Assembly (NCBI RefSeq): GCF_003286085.1
Contig: NW_020825420.1
Coordinates: 295,035-359,034, forward strand
Source: Drosophila persimilis
Lineage: Eukaryota > Arthropoda > Insecta > Diptera > Drosophilidae
DNA: 64,000 nucleotides
Direction: 5' to 3'
Shown: piece by piece, positions 1-10,247 of the stretch
Numbering within the stretch: the first letter of the stretch is position 1
Layout: every line of letters begins with the position of its first letter
Notes under the pieces: generated by a model
Seen by the model: only the letters and a program-made list of their open reading frames with translations
Databases searched by the model: none
What the model was told of the DNA's origin: nothing
Program-made: the position numbers and the translations under genes

Positions 1-906
1 CCGGTAAACGACGACAAATCGTCGACTAGTTCAGCAAACAGCGTGGTTGGGCAAGAACCAACCACAATGGCAGACGAAACAATTGCCCAACGGGCATATA
101 TCAAAGATATTTCGCACGCCATTCCGGAATTTAATGGACAGAAACTCCATTTACAAAGATTCATTACGGCAGTCAAATTGGTCAATCTAACGAAAGGACC
201 ATACGAAAATTTAGCTATAGAAGTAATTAAATCAAAAGTAATAGGAACTACATTGCATAAAATACAAGATGAAACCACCATTAACGCAATAATAAAGAAA
301 TTGCAAGACACTATTGTCGGAGAGTCATCAAATGTTATAAAGGCTAAAATGGCAAAAGTATGCCAAAAAGGCAAAACAGCCGCCCAATTCACAACAGAGA
401 TTGATGATATGAGAAAACTTCTAGAAGCATCATACATTGATGAGGGTTTGCCAGCGGAACACGCCGATAAGTTCAGCTGCAAAGAGGCCATTAGTACAAT
501 GGTTAAAAATTGCGAGCACGGCAAACTAAAAACAATACTAGAAGCAGGCACATTCCCGACAATGAATGATGCCGTAGCAAAATATATACAGTGTAGTACA
601 GAGATGACTGGTAGTGCAAGTTCAATATTGTACACCAGAAAAGGACAAGTCTACCGCGGTAGTAACTTTCGAGGTAACTATCGTGGTAGAGGAAATGGTT
701 GTGGTTACAACCACAACCATATTTACAACAACAATAATTATAATAACAATAGAGGTCGTGTTGGCTATAGGGGAAATAACCGTAATAACGATGGAACCTA
801 TAACAACCAAAGATACAATAGCAATGGAAACACACGACAGAACAATGTTCGTGTTACCCAGACAGCTTCGGGAAACTCCCAAGATCCTTTAGATACACTA
901 AATTAA
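1..906 (+). CDS. gag: Gag of mdg1/412-like element, partial at 5' end
   Basis: The frame is open from base 1 to the stop at 904-906. The first ATG is at 67 and a GTG at 43, but the open frame upstream means the true start is probably outside the window. Residues 1-200 look like a helical capsid-type Gag. From about 640 the protein becomes a low-complexity stretch rich in Arg, Gly, Asn and Tyr (RGG/NNN repeats), a likely nucleic-acid-binding tail replacing a CCHC zinc knuckle. The role would be assembly of virus-like particles and RNA packaging in the cytoplasm. The following protease reads in a frame -1 relative to gag, but no canonical slippery heptamer is obvious at the junction. Confidence 0.8.
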   Translation, partial: PVNDDKSSTSSANSVVGQEPTTMADETIAQRAYIKDISHAIPEFNGQKLHLQRFITAVKLVNLTKGPYENLAIEVIKSKVIGTTLHKIQDETTINAIIKKLQDTIVGESSNVIKAKMAKVCQKGKTAAQFTTEIDDMRKLLEASYIDEGLPAEHADKFSCKEAISTMVKNCEHGKLKTILEAGTFPTMNDAVAKYIQCSTEMTGSASSILYTRKGQVYRGSNFRGNYRGRGNGCGYNHNHIYNNNNYNNNRGRVGYRGNNRNNDGTYNNQRYNSNGNTRQNNVRVTQTASGNSQDPLDTLN

Positions 907-929
907 AAAATCCAGCGGTTCACACAATC

Positions 930-1731
930 AACCTCAATCTCAATATATTCGTGGCATTCCTCAATTCTTAAACAGGAAAACAACTTACATTCCTTATAAA
1001 TACAGGTGCCAATATATCACTATTAAAAGAAAATTCAGATGTCTTTAACGACATTCAAACAAAAAATAGAATAGATATTCAAGGAATAGGGGAAGGTATA
1101 ATAACATCCCAAGGCCTTGCCCTAATAGAGCTACAGACAGATAAGTACATAATTCCACACAATTTCCATTTAGTTAATCAGAATCTTGCAATTCCGTGTG
1201 ATGGAATAATAGGCATTGATTTCATAAAAGAATTAAACTGCCTAATAGACTTAAAACCTGCAGAGGATTGGTTAATAATACGACCAAATAATATAAAAAT
1301 TTAAATTTATGTTCCAATAACATACAGTTCTGGTAACAATACAATTCTTCTACCAGCAAGATCACAAGTTGTCAGAAAAATATAATTAACGTCCGATATA
1401 GAAACCATATTAATCCCAAACCAGGAAATTCAACATGGTTATTATGTAGCAAATACAATAACTTCAAAAAATAATACATTTGTCCGATTGCTGAATACAA
1501 CCAGTACCAACCAATTAGTACACATAAATAACATACAATATGAATCACTTTCGAATTACAAGGTAATTCAAACAACTCAAAAAAATCCGAGAAAAAACTG
1601 TCATAGCTGAATTAAGCAAACATTTCCCAGTACAATTCAAGAAGCAATTAACTAAACTATGCACCAATTTTAGTGACGTATTCGGGCTTGAAACCGAATC
1701 AATCACAACAAATAATTTTTATAAACAGAAA
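930..1731 (+). pseudogene. pol: Protease and N-terminal Pol region, broken
   Basis: Reading frame 3 from about 975 gives an aspartic-protease-like segment: leucine, isoleucine, then N-T-G-A at 999-1010, and a downstream hydrophobic I-I-G-I-D block near 1205-1225, the second protease signature. The catalytic aspartate codon of the D-T-G-A motif is AAT (Asn) at 999-1001. The frame meets stops near 1303 and 1384 and moves to frame 1 by about 1620, where the linker into the reverse transcriptase begins. No ORF above 60 codons covers the segment on the plus strand. The protease is inferred to be inactive. Confidence 0.7.
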
Positions 1732-4529
1732 TTGAGATTGAGGGATGACGAACCTATATATATAAAGAACTATCGAAGCCCGCATAGCCAAGTTGAGGAA
1801 ATTAAAAAACAAGTAGGAAAATTAATCAACGACAATATTGTCGAACCATCCGTATCAGAATACAACAGCCCACTTCTACTTGTCCCAAAGAAAGCCCTTC
1901 TGGGTTCAGAACCAAAGAAATGGCGATTAGTAGTTGACTATCGTCAAATAAACAAAAAACTCCTGGCCGACAAATTTCCACTACCTAGAATTGATGACAT
2001 TTTGGATCAACTAGGTAGAGCAAAGTATTTCCCATGCCTTGACTTAATGTCAGGTTTTCATCAAATCGAACTAGAAGAAAGTTCGCGAAATATAACGTCT
2101 TTTTCAACGAGCAATGGCTCATATCGCTTCACGCGACTACCATTTGGTTTAAAAATAGCGCCGAATTCATTTCAAAGAATGATGACTATAGCATTCTCTG
2201 GACTTGAAGCTTCGCAAGCCTTCCTGTATATGGACGATCTAATAGTCATGGGTTGTTCCGAAAAACATATGCTTCAAAACTTAACAGATATTTTTGAGAT
2301 ATGTAGGAAACACAACCAAAAATTACATCCACAAAAATGTTAATTTTTTATGCATGAAGTGACTTTTCTTGGTCATAAATGCACAGATAAAGGAATCTTG
2401 CCAGATGACAAGAAATATGACGTCATCAAAAACTATCCAGTCCCACATGATGCGGATAGCGCTAGACGATTTATTGCATTTTGCAATTATTATAGACGTT
2501 TTATTAAAAACTTCGCCGACTATTCCCGGCACATAACTAGATTATGTAAAAAGAATGTCCCCTTTGAGTGGTCAACTGAATGTCAAAATGCATTCCAATA
2601 TTTAAAAGATAAACTTATGGAACCCACTCTGTTACAGTACCCAGATTTTCAGAAAGAATTTTGCATAATCACCGATGCTAGTAAACAAGCATGTGGAGCG
2701 GTTTTAACTCAAAACCATAACGGACTCCAACTCCCATTAGCATATGCATCACGTTCATTCACAAAAGGTGAAAGTAACAAAAGTACAACAGAACAAATAG
2801 CAGCAATTCATTGGGCAATTACCCATTTTCGACCATATATCTATGGTAAACACTTTACAGTAAAAACGGATCACAGACCACTAACATACCTATTTTCAAT
2901 GGTCAATCCCAGCTCAAAACTCACACGCATGCGGCTCGAATTAGAAGAATACGACTTTACAGTCGAGTATCTAAAGGGTAAAGATAATCATGTAGCAGAT
3001 GCGTTATCAAGAATAACCATCACAGACCTGAAAAACATACAAAAAACGAATAAAGTCCTGAAAGTCACTACCAGGCAACAGAGTAGACAGAAATCCTGCG
3101 CAGGAAAAGAAGAAATAAAATTGAATAGGCAATCTCTAACAAAAGCTTCAAAGCCCAATGTATATGAAGTCATCAACAATGACGAAGTACGTAAAGTAGT
3201 GACCTTGCATGTAAATAATAATTTATGTTTTTTCAAACATGGAAAAAAAATTACTGCAAGATATGATGTTAGCGATTTGTATACTAATGGAACCCTTGAC
3301 TTAGGTCAGTTTTTCCAAAGGCTTGAAACGCAAGCCGGTAAACAAAAAATCAGCCAACTCAAAGTGGCACCGTGGGAAAATATCTTTGAATACATTTCAA
3401 TAGATAATTTTTAAAATATGGGCAATAAAATATTACGAACAATAAGAGTAGCGCTACTCAACCCGGTGACCCTAATTAAAAATGAAAAAGAAAAAGAAGC
3501 AATACTGTCTACATTACATGATGAACCCATACAAGGAGGACATACAGGCATAACAAAAACCTTGGCCAAGGTCAAAAGACATTATTTTTGGAAAGGTATG
3601 ACTAAAGAAATAACCAATTACATACGAAAATGTCCAAAATGCCAAAAAGCTAAAGTAACCAAACACACAATAACTCCATTGACTATTACAGAAACACCAT
3701 ACATGGCTTTTGATAGGGTAATAGTGGATACGATCGGTCCACTTCCTAAATCAGAACAAGGAAATGAATATGCAGTCACCTTAATATGTGACCTGACAAA
3801 ATACCTTGTTGCCATACCTATTAGAAACAAAAGTGCAAATACAGTAGCTAAAGCTATTTTTGAAAATTGTATTCTAAAGTACGGTCCAATGAAGACGTTC
3901 ATTACGGACATGGGAACAGAATATATAAATTCAATAATTGAAGACTTATGTAAAAATCTAAATATCAAAAACATAACTTCTACTGCACATCATCACCAGA
4001 CTGTAGGAACCGTGGAGCGAAGCCACAGAACATTTAACGAGTTCATACGCTCATACATCTCAGCTGACAAATCAGATTGGGATGTATGGCTGCAATACTT
4101 CGTATATTGTTTTAATACAACCCCCTCTATGGCACATGATTATTGTCCATATGAGCTAGTTTTCGGTAAGACTTCAAACTTACCAGTTCAATTTAATACT
4201 ATAGATAGAATAGCACCTCTATATAACATAGATGATTACTCTAAAGAGAGTAAATATAGATTAGAAATAGCATATAAACGAGCAAGGATTATGCTCGAGG
4301 AGCATAAAATTAAAAATAAACAGCTATATGACTTAAAGTTAAAAGATTTAAATTTAGCTGTAGGAGATAAAGTTTTATTGAAAAATGAAACAGGTCATAA
4401 GCTAGATTTTAAATATATAGGACCATATAGAGTAGAAAGTATCGAGAAAGAGATAAAGTCATAATCTCCGATAATAAAAACAAAACTCAGAAAGTCCATA
4501 AGGATAGGTTAAAGATTTGCAATTCTTAA
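1732..4529 (+). pseudogene. pol: Pol: reverse transcriptase, RNase H and integrase with in-frame stops
   Basis: One frame (frame 1) carries the whole of Pol. The RT spans about 1735-2500 with the catalytic Y-M-D-D at 2227-2238. RNase H follows at about 2660-3010 (T-D-A-S; T-E-Q; the T-D-H-R-P block). The integrase spans about 3500-4450, with an HHCC zinc finger near 3535-3640 and acidic residues at 3727 (D), 3907 (D) and 4015 (E), a D-35-E spacing. A G-P-Y motif near 4420 marks the integrase C-terminal module. TAA stops interrupt the frame at 2341-2343 and 3412-3414. Near 4450 the frame moves, and a short C-terminal tail continues in another frame to a stop at 4527-4529. All catalytic residues checked are retained, so decay is by nonsense and indels. 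Confidence 0.85.
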
Positions 4530-5030
4530 TCATTTTTAGTATGGCCATACATAAATATAAACCATAAAAATATATTATTCTGCATTTATATTCAAATAAC
4601 TTTTAAATTTTATCAATATTAATTCAAGTTCATAATTCTAATAAGTGACTGGGTGATCGTATTACGATTCACTCAAGAATGCCTCGAGCGACCCAAGTGC
4701 AGCGTCAGCATGTTCCACGACTTGACGGCACTAATATACATGCAAGTTAACGTACCCAATTCTATTGAGCTCTTATACGAGTTGTAAACAATCTTTGGCT
4801 TTCCAAAACGAAAACAATTTCAATCTTGGGCCTCCGCCTAATTGATTTCTAAGATGTACAATCTCAAGGGCTCCCGCCGCAATCCCAATCTTTGACACTC
4901 GCCTAAATGGAAAACCAATGTTTGCCCACACCCGGCTTCTTATAAACAATCTCACTCCCGGCTTTCTGCAGATCCTGCACTTTAGGCATTTTACAGTTCT
5001 CTCTTTGGATGACGAAATCCAATACTCGGG

Positions 5031-5174
5031 ATGGCGAAATCAATTGAAATGTTTATAGAAAAACTATTCCCGAAAGGGATCGATGATGCAAAGATCAGAA
5101 AGTTCAAGTCAGTCTTGATCCAGAAGCGACACCGCAAAGACGAGCTAAAAATTAAGATCGCGCAATCCCTTTGA
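5031..5174 (+). CDS. Short ORF of 47 codons, unknown
   Basis: ATG at 5031 to TGA at 5172-5174. The translation is lysine- and isoleucine-rich, amphipathic and mostly helical in appearance, with a basic centre (Q-K-R-H-R-K). It lies in what is probably an LTR, 13 bp before element A. I do not recognise it. It may be chance, an LTR-borne upstream ORF, or the N-terminus of a gag fragment. Confidence 0.25.
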   Translation: MAKSIEMFIEKLFPKGIDDAKIRKFKSVLIQKRHRKDELKIKIAQSL

Positions 5175-5182
5175 CCGGAATC

Positions 5183-5186
5183 CTTT
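5183..5186. repeat. Target-site duplication CTTT of element A (partner 15657-15660)
   Basis: CTTT directly precedes the TGTA start of the 5' LTR at 5187 and directly follows the TTACA end of the 3' LTR at 15656. A 4-bp duplication is usual for Ty3/gypsy integrase. Confidence 0.75.
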
Positions 5187-5411
5187 TGTAACGGTTGCGG
5201 TTGGACAATACCGATTCAAAATAGGTTATCGCTATGGTGCTCGGATATCGGATGCAATAACCTTGGGCCAATTAGCGCTGCAGGGCATAGTATAGTTGGG
5301 GTGGGTGCAAGCAAGCTCGAGGTAGGGAACAGCTGAGCTGAGCTGCCGTAAGTACTGTGCAGCGCATCGCAACAGAGCTTTCGAAGCCGAGCTTTAAGAT
5401 CGGTAAGCTCG

Positions 5412-5419
5412 TATTTAAG
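5412..5419 (+). promoter_or_regulatory. TATA-like box in 5' LTR of element A
   Basis: TATTTAAG about 225 bp into the LTR, repeated at 13762-13769 in the 3' LTR. If it is used, U3 is about 250 bp and R plus U5 about 1.9 to 2.2 kb, an unusually long transcribed LTR portion. Confidence 0.45.
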
Positions 5420-6127
5420 CAGTGCAAAAGCCCCAGAACGTTCTCTTTTGAAAATTTGAATCTGTGCAGCCGGTGGCTATCTTCGGTAAAAAAATATATA
5501 ACTAAATCGACCACGTGTAATCCCAAAAGAAAAGAAAAGTAAGAAAATAAAACCCAAATAAGTGCCACAAAGACAAACCGAAAATAAATAAAACGGAACG
5601 GGGAAAGTCCCACACGGTGGGCGCGCCGCAAAAATCGGGCGACAATTAATAACCGTGCGCCGAGAAAACTGGCAAGAAACTACCCTGGCGAAAAGTGCAT
5701 ATTGCCTCGCCTCGCCAGCAAGTGTTGTTCTTGGTGCAAACCCGTGCGTCCCACAACTCGGCCAGGAGAACCCAACACTCGTGTCTCCGTGGAGAAGCCC
5801 GGAAAAACCGGTATGTAAAAGTGCCCTGTAGGGAAAATTTAGATTTTTTTTCTTAGCCCTCGTGGTTTTGGTTCTGTTTCGCCCATAGGGCCCTGGCCCC
5901 GAGCGGTAGCCACCCGGCTCTCCCAAAGTTCTGCCCCCACCCACACCAAACTCCCACTCTTGACGGGAGTACTCTTCGGAGTCGACCTTGGTGTGGGGCC
6001 GAGATTTTTGTTTCCCTTTTGGAGTCGTTGAAGCATACACCTGCCCGGCGACATAACCTCCACCGGCCCTAACTCTTGCGCCATATCTAACGTACGCGCA
6101 TAGAGGGCATCGCGGGCATAGAGATCA

Positions 6128-6465
6128 CCCCCCCCCCCCCCCCCCCCCCCCCCCCCTATGCGCCGCTAACTCGCTGTCTGCGACGGCCTAGAAGACGCCG
6201 CCACGGATGCGGACCGAAATTTCGTAGCATAGTGTAGTTTTAATTGTAATTTTTCTTGTTCTTTTAAGCACTTATATTCTTTAACTCTGAGGTACAGTCC
6301 TACCTCGCTAGGCGTGAATGTGCCAGTTCCCAAAACGGAATTTATTTTTGCGGGTTGGAGACCGAACGATTTAATCATAAAATAACAGACTACAAAAAAA
6401 AAACCTTTTTCATACCCCCCCCTATTTACCAATCCCCCTCCGATCTGGGCACACACTAACAGGGT
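6128..6465. other. Segment of about 335 bp in 5' LTR only, starting with a 29-nt poly(C)
   Basis: 6128-6156 is an uninterrupted run of 29 C. The sequence to about 6465 is absent from the 3' LTR, where the flanks join near 14488 through a duplicated CACAGCTC motif. The segment ends with further C-rich and A-rich runs (A tract near 6394-6403, C7 at 6415-6421). It has no coding potential or terminal repeats that I can see. It could be an insertion into the 5' LTR or a deletion from the 3' LTR. A long poly(C) can also mark an assembly or gap-filling error. Confidence 0.7.
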
Positions 6466-7680
6466 CTCCACAGCTCCACAACGAAAGGCGCCTTTCAGCG
6501 AGGGACCACTGTATGCAAGCCGTAAGTGACCCAATTTCCATTTTTTCCTTTGCGCCTGTCTTCGTTCAAATCTAAAACGCATGCGCAGCGGCCAGCCGCT
6601 GCTGATAAGAGAGCGCAACGCTTGCGTTCCACACGCTCGAAGCTTTTCGGTCTCTTCGGTGCCAATGCTGCTAAGCTTGCATTGCTCGCATTCCCTGCAT
6701 TCTTTTAATGCATGGAAACGTAGCCAAGCAATGCACTAACCAACATAGAAAAAAAATCTCCTCAACCCAGAAAAAAAAAAATTAAATAAATTTATAATGT
6801 TAAATTAAATTTCGTTTTGGCTCACCATTGCTGATCGCTGGTATGACCCCTGCTGCTTTTGAATAATTTTTTTTATTTTTATATTTTGCCTTTATACATA
6901 CCTAATTTACTTATTTCTAATATCTTATATTCTATTCCTATCTTATCTAATTATACTCCACCATTTATTTATACCTATATCTATAAAATTTTTTTTGTGA
7001 TTAAGCCTCCTATTTTTTTCATTCCCTTCATTTTTTTTTTCTTGAGTTGCCTGCTGATTGTAGTGCAAGACTAGTGTTATGTTAAGAAGTGAAACTTGGT
7101 TTGTTAGTTTTGATTGAAGCAAAATGTCTATGATGAAGTACAAAGAAATATATTGAAGTTTACTAGCAATGAACATGGAGTAGACTTATAATTTCCTAGG
7201 GACAGGGTGACCTAATGGGGTAGGGTAAGAATAATAGGGATTTCCAGAACCTTCGCACCCCTGGAAATCATGGAAGGGTGGGTATAGAATCGTGTGGGTC
7301 GACTTCCATCGCAAGACCTCACGCCCGCGAGAGTTTGGAACACGCCGACGAAAGCCCCTGGTACTTTCGGGTACGCCCTATGATTGTGCCATGTAATGTC
7401 CGTTATGCTCGGAAGAGGCATCGTGTTGTTTTCGGAGTTCGCTCCCTGTAGAGTCACGGGATTCTAACATTTTAAAGTTTATGTAGTAGGAGTCGAGACG
7501 CGGTCAAACGAACCCCCCCCAAGTTACCGAATGAGCACGGAACCAAAGAATCCCCACCGGCCGTGACCTCGACATCCCCTCCAATCCATCCCCTACTCAC
7601 GTATAGAAATATATCGTGGAATGCTAGCTACTGTCTATACCCAGTTGGACGCGAGGGTGTAACGTTGTTACATAAATTTT

Positions 7681-7698
7681 TCGCGCCCAACGTGGGGC
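7681..7698 (+). other. Primer binding site of element A (tRNA-Lys type)
   Basis: CGCGCCCAACGTGGGGC follows the LTR end by 8 bp. It matches the site of element B and fragment G (TGGCGCCCAACGTGGGGC) except for one changed base near its start (G to C). The site is complementary to a lysine tRNA 3' end as in gypsy-group elements. Confidence 0.75.
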
Positions 7699-8595
7699 CC
7701 TAGCAAAAGTTATAGTGACAGTAGAAAGTATTGGTCACTTTAGCAACAAAATCAGCTATTGGCTCGTCCCACCTATTGCTCGTTGGTATTCATATGCTTA
7801 ATGCTGACTTTAGTTTTCTCTAAACGATCTGGTCATTGATCCGATACAATTTCAGAATATTGCGGATTCTGCTTGGATCCTAATACTGGTTGTTCCTCTG
7901 AGTTTTATTGGGAAGTCGTCGAGTCTACGACGAAGGGAAGCTTAAGTGATAATCCGGAATTAAGTAAGTAGTTCCCAGGCTGACGCATCCTGTCGGGCTA
8001 GTCAAACTTGTTGTCTGGAATGTGTATATATGCTGCTTGCGTATTCATACCGAACAAGCGAGATTGGTTTAGGTCGCGTCCTGCAAGCTACAGTTAATTC
8101 AGCGGATATTAGTTTCAATAGCTTGAATTGTGAGGTTGATTCGGATTTGGTATTGTTACTCTTTGCGCATAGCATACGGTTGCATACAATTGCAGAATAT
8201 TGCATATTTGGTTTAGGCCGGATATCAGTACTGATTGTCCCTGTACGGGTGATGGAAGCACAGAGATTGCGGTCCCAGATTTGGTCTTCACTCATACCCT
8301 TACCATTGGCGGGTATTATTCCAGTGGCAGCGGTGGCTGCATATGGTTGTCTGGAACTAGCGCGTATGCTGCTTGCGTACCCTTGCCGAATCATATGTGG
8401 ACACTTAAACCAGTGCACTGATACTAAGACAATGCAAATTAGAAACAATAGCCCAAACAAAATCCATTCTTTTGTCGCTGTTCCAAAGATTCGCAACTCC
8501 TATCCCTATCTTATTATGTCACCCATTAAATGTCACCCTAGGAAAAATTTGGTAGAATATAGAAAACAAATAATAATAAAAAAATCTTATAAAAA
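7699..8595 (+). other. Long 5' leader of element A with an imperfect duplication of about 338 bp
   Basis: About 900 bp from primer site to gag, without a gene. Two segments repeat at an offset of 336-340 bp. ATACAAT..CAGAATATTGC occurs at 7844 and 8184. TTGTCTGGAA followed by TATGCTGCTTGCGTA occurs at 8011 and 8347. The leader therefore looks like two diverged tandem copies covering roughly 7720-8395. The ORFs over 8030-8635 and its antisense show no domain. Confidence 0.55.
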
Positions 8596-10245
8596 ATGCC
8601 GCTGCGACATAGTCCTCAGCACAACAATCCGCTGAGTTCGGAAAACTTTTGCGGCATTTGTTGCTACGAAATGTCCAATACTCAGCCGTGTTTTTGTACT
8701 CCGTGCAATCACGTTTTCCATAAAGCATGTCTGGAAGAATGGTTCCCTCATCACGATGAGTGTCCGAACTGTAGCCGAGTATGTACGTTATCTCAAGCAA
8801 AACTCGTTGTTGGCAATTGTTCTCCAAACAAGCCGCAGCCGGAACCAACAGAATTACCCGGTCCCTCGGGAATTACTACTCGAAGTCTTGCCAAAGCTTT
8901 GGAGGTCGCACAGACCCCGGCAAATGGACATTTTCAGCCAGAGACGGGAAAGATATCCGAGGGAAATGGCAAGAATACCCAATTGAGCCAAATTCCAACT
9001 GTAGGTTCAGTCCAGGTAGAACGAACCACTAGGCCCACTCGGTCCAAAAGAATTCGAGCACCAGCCAAAAAGCAGGTCCCGAAGATCCCGCCAGGTCGAT
9101 CTTCCGGTCCGGAAGTAGTGTGTTTGTCGGGATTGGATGCTAGCCATAGCTCCAACCAGACTGCAGCTCCGTCAGCTAATGTCGCCACTCACTCTAGCCC
9201 TTGGGAAGCACCCAATGCACGGACAGCCCCTCCAAGCCAGGGGTTGGACTTGGATGTCCTCCAACAGATAATTGAGCGCACTGTGGCCAGAGCCATATCC
9301 ACTTTGCAGATTCAGCCGCCAGCGAGTCCGCAGGAAGGGTATGCGAGGCCAAATATCCCAACACCAGTTTCATGTATAAACAGCATGACTAGCCTGCGAA
9401 CGGCCAAGACGGCCAACATTATGCAAAAGTGGAATGTTCCTTTTGATGGTTCTACCGAAGGTTTAGGGGTAGAAGAATTCATTTACCGAGTCAAAACATT
9501 AACCGATGAATCCTTGAATAGCGATTTTCTCGGACTTTGCAAACATTTGCACATGTTGCTGGTTGGCAAAGCGCGCGATTGGTATTGGAGATACCACAAG
9601 CAGGTAGATCGCATCGTTTGGACAGAATTTTGTGCAGCTCTTAGACAACAATATAAAGACTATCGTTCTGAGTTTATGAGCAAGGAATTGATTCGAGCTC
9701 GAAAGCAACACGTCGGAGAACCCTTCGTCGCTTTTCACGATGCCGTGGCTGGTCTTATAGATAAATTTGGCATTAAAATGGCGGAAGAGGAATTAATAGA
9801 AATATTAAAAGCAAATTTGCTTCCCGAAACCCGTCACAAAATCTTATATCAATCCATTAGCTCAGTTGGTCAATTGAGAAGATTAGTACAGATGCATGAA
9901 AATCTAGTGCAGGAGTTACAGAAATCTGACAAGTCTCGGCCACCGGTCGGCCGCCGTTCGATACATAGTCTGGAGGAATCGCGCCCTGAAAGCGATCAAG
10001 AAGAGTATGAGGATATCAGCGTAGAGGCCATTCAAAGTTCGACGGCTAAGCGTTCTTGTTGGAATTGTGAGGAGCTTGGACATGTGTAAGAAAATTGTAT
10101 GGCAGATAGGCGGATATTTTGTTACGGCTGTGGAGCTCCGAATGTTTATAAGCCGCAGTGCCAAACATGCATTCGTAGAGCTTCGGAAAACCGTCAGAAG
10201 GGTGCATCCAACAACAGCAGGATGCCCCCAAAAAACCACCATTAA
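8596..10245 (+). pseudogene. gag: Gag of element A with N-terminal RING-H2 finger; one premature stop
   Basis: ATG at 8596 after a TATAAAAA stretch. Residues about 18-59 form a RING-H2 finger: C-x2-C, then a T-P-C-x-H-x2-F-H-x2-C core, then C-P-x-C, all ligands present. RING-H2 domains usually recruit ubiquitin-conjugating enzymes, so an E3 ligase activity is possible but unproven. A Ser/Pro-rich linker follows (about 70-260), then a retrotransposon Gag region (about 285-440, including a W-Y-W-R-Y-H motif), an acidic segment and a CCHC knuckle starting C-W-N-C. A TAA at 10087-10089 falls inside that knuckle (between H and C). The frame then continues through a second cysteine cluster (C-x2-C-x9-C-x2-C) to the natural stop at 10243-10245. 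Without the stop Gag would be about 549 residues. Element B has the same architecture. Confidence 0.85.
10230..10236 (+). promoter_or_regulatory. -1 ribosomal frameshift heptamer, gag to pol (element A)
   Basis: A-AAA-AAC in the gag frame (codons CCA AAA AAC), three codons before the gag stop at 10243. A -1 slip here enters frame 3, exactly the frame of pol. This is the canonical X-XXY-YYZ heptamer. The same heptamer stands at the same place in element B (51821-51827). Confidence 0.75.
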
Positions 10246-10247
10246 TC

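Larger units (their letters stand above)
1..4529 (+). mobile_element. Ty3/gypsy retrotransposon of mdg1/412 lineage, degenerate, cut by window edge
   Basis: Gag, protease, reverse transcriptase, RNase H and integrase occur in the usual Ty3/gypsy order on the plus strand. The integrase core and the RT resemble, from memory, the 412/mdg1/Stalker group. Gag has an arginine/glycine/asparagine-rich tail in place of a CCHC knuckle, which also fits that group. The left end lies outside the window. The frame is broken by stop codons in the protease region, at 2341 and at 3412, and by a frame change near 4450, so this copy cannot encode its own Pol. The exact family is not resolved. Confidence 0.85.
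4530..5186 (+). repeat. Non-coding; probable first part of an LTR split by element A
   Basis: AT-rich sequence after the end of pol. No long ORF. The 4-bp duplication CTTT on both sides of element A joins 5186 to 15661, so this stretch was once contiguous with 15661-15748, which ends directly before a tRNA-Lys-type primer binding site. The simplest reading is that part of 4530-5186 plus 15661-15748 is one LTR. A start near 4641 (AGTGAC, as in some gypsy-group LTRs) is possible but not proven, and no clear polypurine tract is visible. Whether it belongs to the mdg1/412-like element on the left, to fragment G on the right, or to both is open. Confidence 0.45.
5187..7672 (+). repeat. 5' LTR of element A
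   Basis: Starts TGTAACGG and ends GTTGTTACA, 8 bp before the primer binding site. It matches 13537-15656 almost base for base over more than 2 kb, apart from an extra segment at 6131-6465, an 8-bp difference at about 5482 and a deletion of roughly 45 bp near the end of the 3' copy. The several ORFs of 60-190 codons inside it, mostly antisense, show no recognisable domain and I do not call them genes. Confidence 0.9.

Noticed and set aside
5477-6040. 187-codon antisense ORF in the element A LTR (similar one near 14000)
   Set aside because: It lies antisense in the U5 part of the LTR, shows no recognisable domain, and is broken differently in the two LTRs.
6859-7074. 71-codon hydrophobic ORF in the 5' LTR (copy at 14885)
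   Set aside because: It is a T-rich stretch of the LTR. The membrane-like composition is explained by T-rich codons.
8002-8635. 164- and 201-codon ORFs on both strands in the element A leader
   Set aside because: No domain; they cover the duplicated leader, and the plus-strand one only overlaps the gag start in another frame.
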